A program made the position numbers and the translations under genes. From Agrostemma githago (taxonomy: Eukaryota > Streptophyta > Magnoliopsida > Caryophyllales > Caryophyllaceae), in NCBI GenBank assembly GCA_958450325.1, contig OY288243.1, forward strand, positions 66,386,606 to 66,450,605: a DNA stretch of 64,000 bases. Direction: 5' to 3'. Positions within the stretch are counted from its first letter, which is position 1. Each line of letters begins with the position of its first letter. The notes beneath the pieces were generated by a model. The model worked only from the letters and a program-made list of their open reading frames with translations, had not been told where the DNA came from and did no database searches. Positions 45,944 through 58,949 of the stretch are shown here, in pieces.

Positions 45944-47576
45944 CTACGACATGCGTAGATCTAGGCCATCAATCCATTTGCGATCTTTACAACTGAGAGA
46001 CCCTTTTATTAAAAATTGGTATCTACTCCTAATCTCCTTTTGAATACTCCTACAAATATTCAAAGAAGCTAAGAGAACTCCTTCAATCCTGCTCTTGTTC
46101 CGTTGACTCCAGACATGATAAATTGCAGCACTGAATGTAGCCCGAATGATGTATCGCTGGAGCTTAGAGCCCCTCAATCTATGTTGGCTTAAAGATGGGA
46201 GTCTAAAATCTAACCAATCCTCCAGCAACACAAAAAGTCTTCTACTATATCCACATTCAAAGAATAAATGTGAGATATGTTCCTAATGCTGCTCACAAAT
46301 ATAGCACAAATCAGACTGGAGCACCCCAAATCTAGCCAGTCTAGTCCGAGTTACCAACGCACCCCTATATGCCAACCAAGCCACCATCTTGTGCTTAAGC
46401 ACCGCCCATCTACACCATACCTGCCTGTCCCATAAAACTTTGGTCCCTTTTCTGCAAAGAGACTCATATGCATCCTTAACCGAATACTTCATCGACCCCC
46501 CTTCCATTTGCCATTCACGAATTGCGCTTTAATCATATCCTTAACTCGACAGATCATTTTCCATCCCCAACCAGTGCCAACCTTTGCTCCATAATCATGC
46601 CAATCATGCCCCCTAAGGTAATAGCAGTGGACCCATCTAACCCACAGCCTAGTCGGATCCTCGAAAATCCAAGCCACTAACTTACCCACAGCTGCTGTAT
46701 TTCATATTGACAAATTACTCAGCCCAAATCCATACTCCGTCTTAGGCAAACAAACCTCATCCCAAGCCATCAAAGGAACCCTCATATACTCCTGCGTGCC
46801 ATCACATAAGAAGTTCCGGCAGCAGTAATTCGGGCTAAAATTCCTTTAGGAATGATGAAGACCATCACCCAATACGAATGCAGCTTCGTTAGTACTGCTT
46901 GTACCAGAGTCAGGCATCCCGCATAAGACAGCTTCCTCGCTCCCAATCCCCTAATCCTACTGACAATCTTCTCTAGGAGTAGCGCTCCTTCCCTCTTAGT
47001 AAGCTTGGAAGGCTGAATTAGAATTCCAAGATACTTAAAGGGAAGAGAACCCTCAGAGCACCCCGAGAACTGCAAAACCTCCTACTTAGCATCAATTTTC
47101 ATACCAGCAAAATAAGCACTAGATTTACCAATACCCATAACCAAACCTGAAGATTTGCTGAAGGTCGTGAAAGCGTGGAGTAGTGCCTTAATAGAGGATA
47201 CTTTTCCCTTACAGAACAACAGCAGATCATTTGCAAACATTAAATGACATAACTTCAACGGTGCATAACGTGGATGGAACTTAAAAGGATAGGTCTCCGT
47301 GACATATCCCAGAACCATGTACAAATAGTCCATGCAGATCGTGAATAGCTGAGGGGAAATGGAGTCCCCTTGTCTCAATCCTCGTTTACCCTGAAAAAAC
47401 CCAAAACTCTCTCCGTTTACACTCAAGCTGTAAGACACAGTACTAACACAAGTCATTACCCATCCACGAAAGACAGGAGGGAAATTAAGAGCCTCCATCA
47501 TCTGGTCCAAAAAAGATCACTCAACGCTATTATACGCCTTCTTAAGATCGATTTTGAATAAGCATCTACAAGACGC
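45944..47576 (-). mobile_element. L1-type LINE fragment, RT to zf-RVT
   Basis: Broken frames on the minus strand give, in order: FKIDLKKAYNSVE (47520-47576, next codon stop instead of tryptophan), GFFQGKRGLRQGDSISPQLF, then LMFANDLLLF where the catalytic FADD has become FAND (47223-47237), the thumb (PFKYLGILIQ, KLSYAGCLTL) and the zf-RVT region (WAVLKHKMVAWLA, LCYICEQ, then HISHLFFECG after a stop). Endonuclease and ORF1 are missing. At least four stops or shifts make it dead. The family differs from the LINE at 4.4-8.5 kb. Confidence 0.85.
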
Positions 47577-47589
47577 CATTTTACTCAAC

Positions 47590-47718
47590 GCAAGTGTAAA
47601 ATTCTCGTGGCTAGACTATTTGTCACGGTAAATTTCCATGGCGCAAGTCGTCGTGGTGACCGAATTTTCGTGGCCCAAGTGTTGATTTCCGTGGCCAAAG
47701 TGCTCATTTGTAGTAGTG
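47590..47718. mobile_element. Orphan CACTA-type right terminus
   Basis: Ends CATTTGTAGTAGTG (complement CACTACTACAAATG), a common plant CACTA terminus. It is preceded by several TCGTGGC, CCATGGC and CCGTGGCC subterminal motifs. It directly abuts the LINE fragment, and no left partner is visible to the left. Confidence 0.6.
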
Positions 47719-48113
47719 AATATAGCAAATACAGTACAAATACCGAATAAATAGAAATATATTACTGATATTGTATAAATACGTACAGGAGTAAATATAC
47801 AGTACCGTATAAATACAAAATATTAAAAGTAGGACAAGTACTGAAAACATGATATTAATTAAGTAATTAATAAAGTTAAATAAGAAAAAATAATAACAAT
47901 ATTTCTAACATGCGCTCATCGGGTACATGTTAATAGCTTAATTATGGAAGGATTCTTAAGCATATTATTATGATAAATTGAAATCGCAACTTATATTTAA
48001 GTGATATGCTTAATAAGGGTCATTAATAGAGGGGAAAGTGTTAAAGCAAAGATTTCTTTAACCCGCCATGTGTCGCCTTTCCATTGCAAGTGTACGAGAG
48101 GCCTCATACACCT
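47719..48113. other. AT-rich spacer
   Basis: Nothing recognised beyond loosely repeated ATACAGTAC and GTATAAATAC phrases at 47720-47830. Confidence 0.5.
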
Positions 48114-48379
48114 GGGGCGTTTGGTTGGAGGTTTGAGAATGGATTGGAATGGATTCAATCAATTCCAATGTTTGGTTGGGGTATTTAGAAATGAAGTTAG
48201 AACCCCAAGGGGTTGTAAATCTACTCCAAACCTTTGGAATTACAACCCATACCCCCACCCCATGATTTAACTATAATCCATTCCACCCCAAACCAAACAA
48301 CCACAAACATATGTATGGGTATTCAATTCCATCCTTAATGGAATCACAATCCATTTCAATACTTCAAACCAAACGCCCC
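48114..48379. mobile_element. Small MITE with GGGGCGTTTGGTT termini
   Basis: GGGGCGTTTGGTTGG at the left and its mirror AAACCAAACGCCCC at the right. Inside, paired GGATTGGAATGGATT and AATCCATTTCAAT-type segments make most of the 266 bp self-complementary. The target duplication is unclear. Confidence 0.7.
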
Positions 48380-50060
48380 TCAAGTGTAATACCAGGCTTT
48401 TCGTAGTTCTATGTTCTTGTATGCTAAACGATATTCTGGGATTTTTTTATTAAATTAAATACCTCCTCAATTGCCGAGAGATATAGTTTGGTCAAACATT
48501 TTGTTTTTTTTTCATAAACTATTTGAATATGGGCCAATAACATATTTAATTTAAGATTTTTTTTCTTTCGCTGCAAGTGTGAACACAAAATGTGAAAGCT
48601 CTCTCTAAATCCTCCATTTAGGCTTCCAAATATAATTAGAAGCATTGTCTAAGGAGGCTTTATTTGTTAATCCTAGGTTAATTATAGTTGCAACACATAG
48701 GGTTTGGTCCCTTCTTTAACATAAAGAAGATAAAAACATATGTATATACTTTGTACTAACCCGTTAAAATTCACGGGGTTGAGGCGTTTTCTTTGGCATT
48801 AGAATATATAGAAAAAAATTAATAAGCAGTATAACAAAAAGACGTTATTGCGTGGTATATTTGTGAAATTATTGAATTTAGAGAAATAATATTTTTACGG
48901 TATGGTCAGTATCTAAGTTTAAAAACTCATGTGGGTTCGTGGACACAAATTTAACTTGAAAAAACAAAAAAGTATATGTTATGTAGAACCAATAGTTTAG
49001 AGACGACCTGTTTTATGAAAAGTTTTACCGTGAATTACTTGAAAATGATTTTAAATACTGAACGACATATTTTCACATAAACTTGATACAAATTAGAATA
49101 CAAAATATTAAAAGAGGACAACCAATCATAGAAATCACCACACACAAACAAATTGGTGTTCTTACACATTTTAGTTTAATTAAGAATGAAATAAAAATTA
49201 ATTATGTGTGAATTATTCGGGTGAACTCATTAATTGTGCCTGAATTAATTGTGCCTGAATTAAGAGTTCTCTTGTTCTTCTTCTTGTGTGAATGACCTTT
49301 GCTATAATTTTCCATGACTTGTGTTAATGAAACCTATGATCTTTGTTATGACTTTTGTAGTAGTAGTGGTCAATTCAGTATAGTTTTGCTACATACTATG
49401 GTGTGAATATGCATGGACAAATCTTGCAAATGATGGGAAGAATATTCTTGAAAGATTTTTATGAAACAAATTCTGAACAATAAATGTATATTGTGAAATG
49501 TAGCTGAATGAATCTTCCAATATTGCTGAGTGAATATACATTCAGTTGATATTCCAAAGTTACGGGATTTTGTAGCTGATATATTCAATTATTCCTCAAT
49601 CAAGGTTTGAGTTATGGTAGAGATTTGTATGAAATATGTTGTCCTCATTATTGGAGTAGGAAAAAATTTATTAACTAAAGTCAATATTGTTCAGAATTAT
49701 TTGTTTTATCAATATTGTACACAATACAAAATTTATGTTTTATAGGTAATCAAAATTTGAACTTTGAAATGATCAGATGATACAGTAAAGAAGTAAGGTG
49801 TGCAAAAGTAAATTTTCCTTTAGAAAACGGATTGTCTTCAAATCTTTAAATCAAAATTCCAAAGACGTAAAGTATTCCACAAATGTTGCGAGTACCAAAC
49901 ACTAAAAATGTCTTCAAGTAATTATTCGTAACAAAAAATGGAGAACAGGAAGCATAGTATACGACAAATCAATTGTTTGTATGAAACAAAATATAAAACA
50001 TGCAAATGCTTTCCAAGCCAGTGTTTGAGATAATTGTTTCATCGAAATAGCAAAGGGTGG
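48380..50060. other. AT-rich spacer downstream of the RPA-like gene
   Basis: No ORF above about 75 residues and no repeat boundary found. It probably includes the 3' UTR of the RPA-like gene just left of 50061. Confidence 0.5.
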
Positions 50061-51720
50061 CTATTTTTTTTCCTTCTTAATGTTCAGCACTTGTTTTGTT
50101 GCAGAGTTGGAATCTACAGCACAGATATCAGTAAGATGGATAGGGAATTCATCAAGCCCAGAGTTGTTCCGCTTCAGAGGAGTGAGTTTTGAAGAGTTAG
50201 ATGCAGTTTCGCAGTCCTCTATCTACAACATTAGTGACATTGGGTAAAATTTACTCAAAGTGTAAATTAGAGCAAAAAGAAATAAGTATATTATTTAATT
50301 ATTGACATTGAATACTTATATAATTCACAGTTAATAATGGTTCTCTAATAAGTTGCATGTTGTACCTCAATAATCTTGTCAACATCTATCAACATATTTG
50401 GCTGCCTATCTTCCTCAGATACAACATGTTTCTGCAACAGGTAAATAGAAATCATAAACATTTCATTCTTTCGTGTACGATGCTCTATTTCAAAATCAAA
50501 GTAACCTTACCTTTACTGAGAAATTCGAAAGATCGACGCTTGTTGTCTTGTAAGAATCAAACTCAGCCTGATTTGAAGCCAATGAAATTCAGATAAGCAA
50601 TAAAATTTTAAAGTCAAATTAATTCCAGAAATGGTTTAATATATATCTGGCCATCAACGGTGAAACCTGTATTGCTTGGTCATAAGTTATGTGCCATTGG
50701 TGTATCTTATCAGGGTCATCTGACATGAGTGAGGCAGTGTATGATTGAGAAAACTGCTGAATGTTGAATTTTTCATGTATATTAATCTTGAAAAGATAGC
50801 GCTTGTCGATGAAGGTTGACAGTTGACCAGGAATGGAGTCGTGGTCACCATCCTATATAAGAAAGGTAGAATATCATGTTTCAGCAATTGTTTAAGTTGT
50901 TTATTTAGAAATGATATTTTGGGATATATATATTTACCTTTTCTAATTAATTAATAATGTCCAAGGCAGACTCCTGAAGGTATTGCTCTATTTGACTATC
51001 AAACACAACAAAATGACACTCCGTGTCATTGAAATCTTTAACCAGAAACTTAACCTGATACCTATAAATTGAATGGCAATAAGTTTGTTGTTAGCTACAA
51101 ATATAGTATAATGTCATGTTTAACCATATCAGTTTGGATTTATTACCTGGGAACCCTTTTTGTGAAGCCAAACTTCTTTCCATCACAATCTGATCGGTTG
51201 CAAATCCACCAACCATGTTCATTTTTCACGGCTTTTGTTCTGCAAGACTTAACATTGCGGCTGTTGTAGTACCATCTTGAGTTGCAATCTAGATCGACAA
51301 TCGTAGCAACAGTGTAGAAAAATCCAGACTGGTATAGAACATAGAATAAGTATATTAGGAGATTAAGTTATTGATCATAAGAAATTATAAAATCATAGAT
51401 AGAACAATTAACATGATACACATATACTCACGACCTTCTCATTTTCTCTAATCTGACTCAAGGATAACACCTCATCAGTGCTGAGTTGAAAGCCACGTTT
51501 CTCAAGAGGAGCTTCTTCAATAAGCAGCAAAGAGTTGCTGGGAGCTTGGGACGATAGAATGCATGAAAGAGGTATATCGTACAAAAATTGGGAAACTATT
51601 TAATTCAATAGTAATGAAACCTATGAAGCTAATACCTCTCCTTAAAGGCATCCACTTCTGGAATATTAGGATTAACCTCGAAAGTTGTTGCATTGTAGGT
51701 TGTGTGTAGAACCCAGTGAG
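50061..51720 (-). pseudogene. RPA70-like gene, 3' half, truncated by a CACTA insertion
   Basis: Eight exons with GT-AG borders: about 51720-51636, 51537-51432, 51328-51147, 51061-50938, 50852-50667, 50566-50511, 50431-50366 and 50222-50061. Together they encode the C-terminal OB-fold/zinc-ribbon part of the large subunit of replication protein A: TVATIVDLDCNSRWYYNS, C-RTK...WWICNRSDC, then RVPRYQVKFLVKDFNDTECH and RYLFKINIHEKFNIQQF. The tail VLNIKKEKK ends at TAG. RPA70 binds single-stranded DNA; plants have several paralogs and their Helitrons carry related copies. A single TAA interrupts the exon at about 50952, and the upstream exons are cut off 37 bp away by the CACTA element at 51758. 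Pseudogene or Helitron remnant cannot be separated here. Confidence 0.8.
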
Positions 51721-51779
51721 CTGCATAATAACAACTAGTTTAAATACATAAAACAATCACTACAGAAAACAGTTTCACA

Positions 51780-52125
51780 GGCGACCGCCAAAATCGGTCG
51801 CAAATAGGGGAAAAACGGTCGCAAAACTAAAATCTGCGACCGATTTTGGAAATTTGCGACTGTTTTTCAATGGACGCAAATCTTGGACGCAAATTTCAAG
51901 TTTGCGACTGAAAACGGTCGCAAATCTCCAACCGATGTTTCGGTCGCAAATATTTCATCTTAGCGACCGAATATTGCGACCGTTTGGGCCCGCCAAAAAA
52001 AACCCGCCATATAGAATAATCGGTCGCAAAAATATATAAAACGGTCGCAACTAAATGGTCGCAAATATATGAAATCGGTCGCATCGAAATGGTCGCAGAT
52101 ATCTGAAATCGGTCGCAAATATTGT
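51780..52125. repeat. CACTA subterminal repeats (CGGTCGCAAA)
   Basis: About twenty direct and inverted copies of CGGTCGCAAA/TTTGCGACCG variants within 350 bp. In En/Spm such subterminal motifs bind the TNPA protein and bring the ends together. Confidence 0.88.
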
Positions 52126-52379
52126 TTGTTTGCTTTTTTCGTGCCAATCCATATTGAATGGATTTTATTCATTCAAATTTACATCCTGCAAAAAATAATT
52201 TACGGTTCCATTTCCAAACCTCAAACGTCACAAACTCTCCACCAATTAGAGAAAACATTCATTCGATAACTAAATCAAATCCAACATCTTACATAATCAC
52301 GATAAAAATCAAAGTAACATAGTCTCACAAGTTACTAAAGAAAACAAAGAGTCAAAAGATCAACAATATCATCATCAAC

Positions 52380-55116
52380 CTAAGTTGCGGTGAAGGACCC
52401 GGTCGCCCCGTCATCTCCAAAGTCACTAAAGTCTCGTTGTGGACCAAATTGATTACGATTACAATTGGCGAACATGCTATTGAATTTATCCTCAAACTCT
52501 TTCCTCATCTCTTCTTGGAACCGACGGTATGCCTCTTCTTTCGCTCCATGTCTTGCAACATTCTCCGCTTGAAGTTTCTTGTTTTGTTCTTCAAGTTGCT
52601 TGTTTTGCTCTTCAAGTTTCTTGTTTTGCTCTTCAAGTACACTAACTATCCCCGGAGCGTATGATGCAACAGACGAAACATCCGAGGAGGATGGAGCTTT
52701 TTGAAAGTAATGATCAGCTACCTCACCCAATCCATAAAATTTTCCCTTCTTACGGCCACCAACTACTTCCAAAAATAGCTGATTTTCATCAAACTTCGTT
52801 TTAGAAGCTTCCAATTGATTTTTCTTTGTTGTGTATTAGTCCTGAAAGAAACCAAATTTATTATTTAGCCAAGTAGACAAAACATAATTTGCATATATAA
52901 CAAATATCCACCCAATCTTTGAACAAGATAACTCAACTCAATCTTTCGGCAAAACAATTCAACCCAAATCAAATTATCAATCTTTGAAAAAGATAACTCA
53001 AACCCCCCAAATCAATCAATCAATCAAACAACGATAATTAGTACGAAAATAAGGAAACCCGAGGGCGCAGCAATTATTCCATGAATATTGTGAGGTTGAA
53101 GATGTCATCTCCATTCCCCGAAATCATTGATCCTTCCTCGCCAATTGCAAAACTCATAAAAATTAGTAAAGCTCGGGAGTGGTAGTAATAAAGATTAATA
53201 AAGGTGTGGAGTCCATAGAGTAGTACGAGTAACTTACACTAATTCAAAATGTATTATGCTTTGATATTTGATGCACCCTTTTACTAGCTAGTTTACTAGT
53301 TAATGAAATACTTACACAATTAAAGCTTACACACCACAAAAGCACAATAAACACTTGCATAACAAAATGAAATTAAACAAATTAAACAAGGGTTTTCCGT
53401 ATTCTTTTGAACGTCCATATCTAGTCTCCAATAATAGCAAACAATTCAGCAACATAAAAATCGAGCCCATAAAAAAGACAATCATTACCAACAGTATAAT
53501 CATAGTGCATCCACCACTCCAAATTGTAGGTTATTCATGACAGCAAAAACATGTGATTCGGTGATACCAGTGCAACTTTATCTACCTTACTACACTATAA
53601 ATGCAATGTTGTAGGTCACGTCACCGTAATTAAATTAAGTCGAAGCAACTTACTATACAATCCAAATCTACTAGATAAACCATGTTCTCAGAAAACATAA
53701 ATGCAACTGTGGGCCAATTGAACGATTGAAGTGAGCTACCAATTGAGCAATTAAACAATTGAACTGTGTTAGTACTAAATAAGTGCTGGATTTGTTCCAA
53801 AATTGAAGTACTAAAATAAGTGGCCAAACACGTTATCTAGCTAACTAAAATTATAGAGAAAAATGGCATGCTCAACAGCAAGTAATCGCCTGTTCCAACA
53901 TTAAAATTTGTTCGAGATCATAACACAAATGGCTTTAAACATGTGACAAAAAATCAACAAAAATCGATACTTCCATAGCATTTTTGAGCCTTCTTTGTGG
54001 TTAATTTTCCACAACGACTATGTGCTTCGTGGAAGACTTCTACCGCCGTTGGGACCTTCTTGTTGGCCTTAAACTAATCAATAATTGTAAATAAGGGAAA
54101 AAAATTATGAGTTCCAACAAATTTGGGATCTCTTTAGTTGGCTTTAAAATAATCAACATATTGGTTAAATAATGATTTACCATTCTTGCCGCTTTCTCTA
54201 CTGCAGAAATGGAGCCCATGTTATGAGTTCCAACAATTTTCCCATCCTCTGAGTTGCCCCTCTTATTTGCCCTGTTAATATTCGATTTTTTGATCCACTT
54301 TTCATCTTTGCTTCTTTCAAGAAGTCGAGCCCACAAATCTTCTCTCATCCATTTTGGACAGTCCATCCCTAGTTTCCCTCTAGTAGTCTGGCGATTAATC
54401 ATGTCCTTTAAACGGTATCGACATCTTTCATAAAACTTCTTTCTCAACTCTTCTTCATCAGCCGGATTATATGTAAACTTGTCCTTGAGAAGAAACTAAA
54501 GAATAAAATTTGTTAGTTAATTAAGCATTACATATTTAAAAAAAGAAACTTAACAAAGACTGCTCATAAAGAGAAATAGACATTATTTAGCACGTCTTTC
54601 ATCTATAAGCTAATCTATATATAATAGCAATATTTCAAATACCTTGAAATTGTTAAACCAAATTTTCCTAACATCATTTGGCACCTCCTTCCAACAACAG
54701 TATAAGTCCTCATACTTAGACTTGATAGCAGGTGTCACCTTCTTTGCAACTTGAACATTATGGAACCTGTATGTGAAAAGAAAATTATTAAACGCCACGA
54801 TAAATGAATAATAATAGGTGAATAACAATCAATAGTCCACTTAAAATTGATATTCTAATTAACTTGGAATGCAAATACTTAAGAAGTTAAAATCAAAAGT
54901 TAGGTACCAGACGCCTCCTGGAGATAAGTGAAGTATTTTGTCCCTCGTGGTAGTTTGGTCATCATCTTCTTCTTCTTCTTGCACTTCCTCTTCCTCCTCT
55001 ACCTCCCTAGACATTACCACCTCATCTTCTTCTTGAACTTGCGAGTGAGACGATGAGGATGGTGTACGACTCTTTCCGCTTGAACTTCCTTTTCTTCTTA
55101 GATTCAATGGTGCCAT
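52380..55116 (-). CDS. TNP1-like protein of CACTA (Ptta/En/Spm family)
   Basis: Five exons with good splice sites: about 55116-54908 (MAPLNLRRKGSSSGKSRT, acidic EEEEE stretch), 54765-54643 (KYEDLYCCWKEVPNDVRKIW), 54495-54181 (FYERCRYRLKDMINRQTTRG, CPKWMREDLWARLL), 54074-53971 (KVPTAVEVFHEAHSRCGKLT) and 52841-52380 (LFLEVVGGRKKGKFYGLG, then a coiled coil LEEQNKKLEEQNKQLEEQNK). This is the usual layout of the plant transposase Ptta/En/Spm family, a DNA-binding partner that recognises subterminal repeats. No internal stop is seen in the chosen exons. It is downstream of, and in the same orientation as, the TNP2-like gene. Confidence 0.8.
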
Positions 55117-55268
55117 TGGTACAACAAACTACAACAATCTAATTGGTTAGACATAAATAAATAAAATTAACGAACAAAATATCCAAACAATTTTTTTAAA
55201 ATTACTTATTATTATATAATACGATACATTAAATTAGCCTAAATAAGTTTCTTTATCACTAGCAAATA

Positions 55269-58200
55269 TTAATAATCTTCTCCCGAATCATCCAAATCTT
55301 CATCTTTGTCGTCATCCTTATCTTCATCTTTATCTTCACTAAATTCATCCTCGTCATCAGTATCTTCAACTTCTATTCCCTCTACTCTCACTTCGACTTC
55401 ATCTTCGTCATCTTGCTCTTGCTCTTCCTCCCATTCATTTGCATTCACACTAACCTCTATTTGTTCATCTTCCTCCAACTCCTCATCTTCCACATCCACG
55501 TCATCCTCTTTATCATCAACCAGTGACAAAACAGGATGATCGACAACGACTTCTTCTTGGAAAACAATTGTCTGAATGGGGGCATCAATGTGGGATCTTG
55601 CCTTAGTCTTAAATACGGCACGCCACTGATTTCTATCATTTTTTGTGCTTGGGTATGGAGCAAAATAAACTTGTTGCACTTGATAAGCCAACACAAAGGG
55701 ATCATACTTAAGATATCTCCTAGTGTAGTTAACTTCAACAAGTTTATATTGTGCATGAACATTCATACCTCTTGAAGAATTGTCCATCCAATCACATTTG
55801 AATAGGATGGCTGTATAACAACTTTTATCCCCACAGTAGGTTAACTCGATAATTTCATCTAGAATGCCATAAAACCGATTTCCTTCAATGGAACTTATAC
55901 CTACACCATAATTCATAGAAGCTTTTGATTTTCCATAATCGAAGGTGTGAAAGTTATAGCCATTGATCGAATAACGTTTCCAACATTTTACTTCTCTGGA
56001 AGGACCCATTGCTAAAGCTTGCAACAAATCATCATTACTCCCCGCCATTACCTATTAAAAGATATATTACTTAATTTAGTTAATGTCGAAATAATTTTAG
56101 CTTAGTTTACATGACCAATTTTGCAAATAACTTACTTGCTCTTTAAACCATTTAGGAAATTGTTCTTCAAATTCACTCCAAATACCATCCGGACAGAATT
56201 GAGGATGTTGTTGATTGATAAATTTCTCAAATTCCCTAAACATAAAAGTTTTCTTCCCTTAGAATTTAATAACTTAAAAAGGAGAAATTATCCATTAATG
56301 TTAGGCTAATAAGAAATTAAGGAGTACTTACAATTCATGTTCTCTTAGAATTTCGCAATTTGATAATACGTATATATGTGCACGTTGATATTCTTTCTCA
56401 TCCAAGTATCTCTTGCGACATTTTCCAGAAGTACTTCCCAAATGATCTTGGAAAACTTCAGGTAAATTTGAGTCGTCATTGTCCTTATCCAGACTAAGAT
56501 CTAAATCATTTGCTTTTGTGTCTACATGATCTTCAAAGTAAAGAGAACAAAAATTTGAGATCTCTTCAGTTAAGTAAGCATTGCATATGGAACCTTCTAC
56601 CCGAGCTTTGTTCTTTTTTTTTTTCTTCAAGTGGTTTAGAAACCTACAAGAACACTAATGTTAATAAATATTGTAATTCATCTATGATTTAGTAGCAAAA
56701 AATGGAAATCATACTATTTACCTCTCAAATGGATACATCCATCTATATTGAACAGGTCCACCAACTTTAGCTTCATAAGGAAGGTGAACCGGTAAATGTT
56801 CCATAGAGTTGAAAAAAGAAGGAGGAAAGATCTTCTCCAACTTACAAATGATCTCGGCAATGTTATTTTCGAGACGAATCATGTCTTCGAGTTTAATTGT
56901 TGAGGCACATAAATCTCGGAAAAATTGACTTATCTCTGTTATTGCATTCCATATGTTCACAGGGAGAAAACTCTTTAATGCAACAGGTAAGAGTCTTTCC
57001 ATAAACACATGACAATCATGACTCTTCAATCCATGTAATCTCAAACCGTCTAAATCCACACATCTACTCAAATCAGAGGCATAACCATCTGAAAATTTCA
57101 AATTCGATATCCATTCACACAAGACCTTTTTTTTGAGCTTTATCAAGAGTGTAAGGAGCTTTAGGAATCTCCCCATATTTCCTAATATATAAAATAGGTC
57201 GTTGACAAAATTTACGTAAATCCTTTCTTGAATTTGGCCCGTCAACCGTTTTGTCTTTCACGTCCATTACAGTGTAAATCAATTGTTCGAACAAATTCTT
57301 CTCAATGTGCATAACATCTAAATTGTGCCGAATGAGTAGTGATTTCCAGTACGGAAGCTCCCACAATATACTCTGCTTGAACCAACCAGTCTCCAATCTT
57401 TTCAGTCTTTTAAACTCTTCACTCGTACCGTTGACCACTGTTGGAAAATGTTTTACTTGTTCCCACAACTCATTACCCGACAACCACGGCGGAGAGGTGT
57501 CAAACACAACTCTATCTTTCAAGAATGTAGTCTTCATTCCACGAAAAACGTGATCCATAGGTAAGAATTGTCTGTGACAATCAAACCAACATATTTTGTT
57601 TCCATGTGGAAGATGAAATAATTTTTTGGATTCCATGCAATATGGACATGCAAAATAACCAGCAGTGGACCATCCAGATACCATGGCATAAGCGGGAAAA
57701 CCGTTAATGGTCCACATAAGTGAAGCTCTCATTTGAAAGTTTTGTTTTTTTGACACATCATAGGTGAGGACACCAACTTCCCATAACATTTTTAACTCAT
57801 CGACTAATGGTTGTAAGTAGACATCCAAATGCCCTTTTGGATTTTTAGGACCGGGAACAGTTAAGGTAAGAAACATAAAAGGTCTCTTCAAACAAAGCCA
57901 AGGTGGTAAGTTGTACGGGGTGAGTATTACTGGCCAACAAGAGTATGATCTCCCAAACTGCCCAAATGGTGAGAAACCATCGGTGCAAAGGCCAAGTCGA
58001 ACATTACGAGACTCTTCGGCAAACTCAGGATAACTAGTATCAAAATGTTTCCAAGCCTCTCCATCACTTGGATGCGCCATTGTCCCGGGAACGCGCTTGT
58101 TCTCTGAATCCCATCTCATATGCCCCGCAATTTTCTTTGTTGCATAAAGTCTTTGCAACCTTGGTGCAATTGGGAAATAAGTTAGCACTTTTTTAGGCAC

Positions 58201-58949
58201 TTGTTTCCCCGTTGAAGTCAACTTGTATCTATCTTCGTTACACTTCTTACACTTATCCAAGGCATGATCAAGTTTCCAGAAAAGCATACATCCACTAGGA
58301 CATGAATGAATCTTTTGGTGGGGAAGTTCTAGACCTTTAAGCACTTTCTTAATGGTATAGAAACTTCGAGTCATGATATTATTCTCTGGAAGAGCTTCCC
58401 ATAGTAAAGAAGAAACCCCATCCGCACCTCTATGTGTTATGTTGTTCTCACATTTCAAATTTACTATCCTTGACACTGGCTTCAATAGGGAGAAAGTAGT
58501 TCCCTCATACAAAGGCTTAGTAGCCGTGTCTAACATGTCAAAAAAAAAACTTTTGCTTGAGGATTTGGAATTTCTTCAGTTTCTTCTAAAGGGGGTTCCT
58601 CCAAGATGTCTAATACACTATGTCCTAAAGCATCTAGGACCATTTCCCTATAAGTGTTGGGCGTATCTGTTTCCTCTTGTTCAACCGCATATTCCTCACC
58701 ATGACAAACCCAATCATAGTACTCCTCAGTAAACCCTTTTCTAAAGAGATGGTCTCTCACCTCAAACTCATTCTGAAGCTTAGTATTCTTGCAACTTTGA
58801 CATGGACACCTAAGTTTTCTCCCTATTTGATATTCCCGTTGTTCTTTTGCATGTTCAACGAAATTCTCCACACCATTAACATAGTCCAATCTAAGTTTCT
58901 TATTAGCATCCACCCTTTCGTACATCCATTTTCGTTCCAATCGCTTCAT
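55269..58949 (-). CDS. TNP2-like CACTA transposase
   Basis: Four exons: 58949-56722, 56643-56332, 56235-56136 and 56051-55269. The N-terminus is the transposase-associated zinc-finger domain (MKRLERKWMYERV, CPCQSCKNTK). The transposase_21 domain follows (LGLCTDGFSPFGQFGRSYSC, TVPGPKNPKGHLDVYLQPLV, TINGFPAYAMVSGWSTAG, HNLDVMHIEKNLFEQLI), then DUF4218 (EHLPVHLPYEAKVGGPVQYR, GSICNAYLTEEISNFC) and DUF4216-like (YGILDEIIELTYCGDKSCYT, FKCDWMD), ending in an acidic tail. The exon-1 frame changes by one base at an A10 run (58541-58550) and a T8 run (57127-57134); otherwise it is intact. It catalyses excision and insertion of the element. Confidence 0.87.

Noticed and set aside
55306..55539. Serine-rich open frame on the plus strand
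   Set aside because: It is the antisense of the acidic Asp/Glu tail of the TNP2-like protein; GAN/GAT codons read backwards give serine runs.
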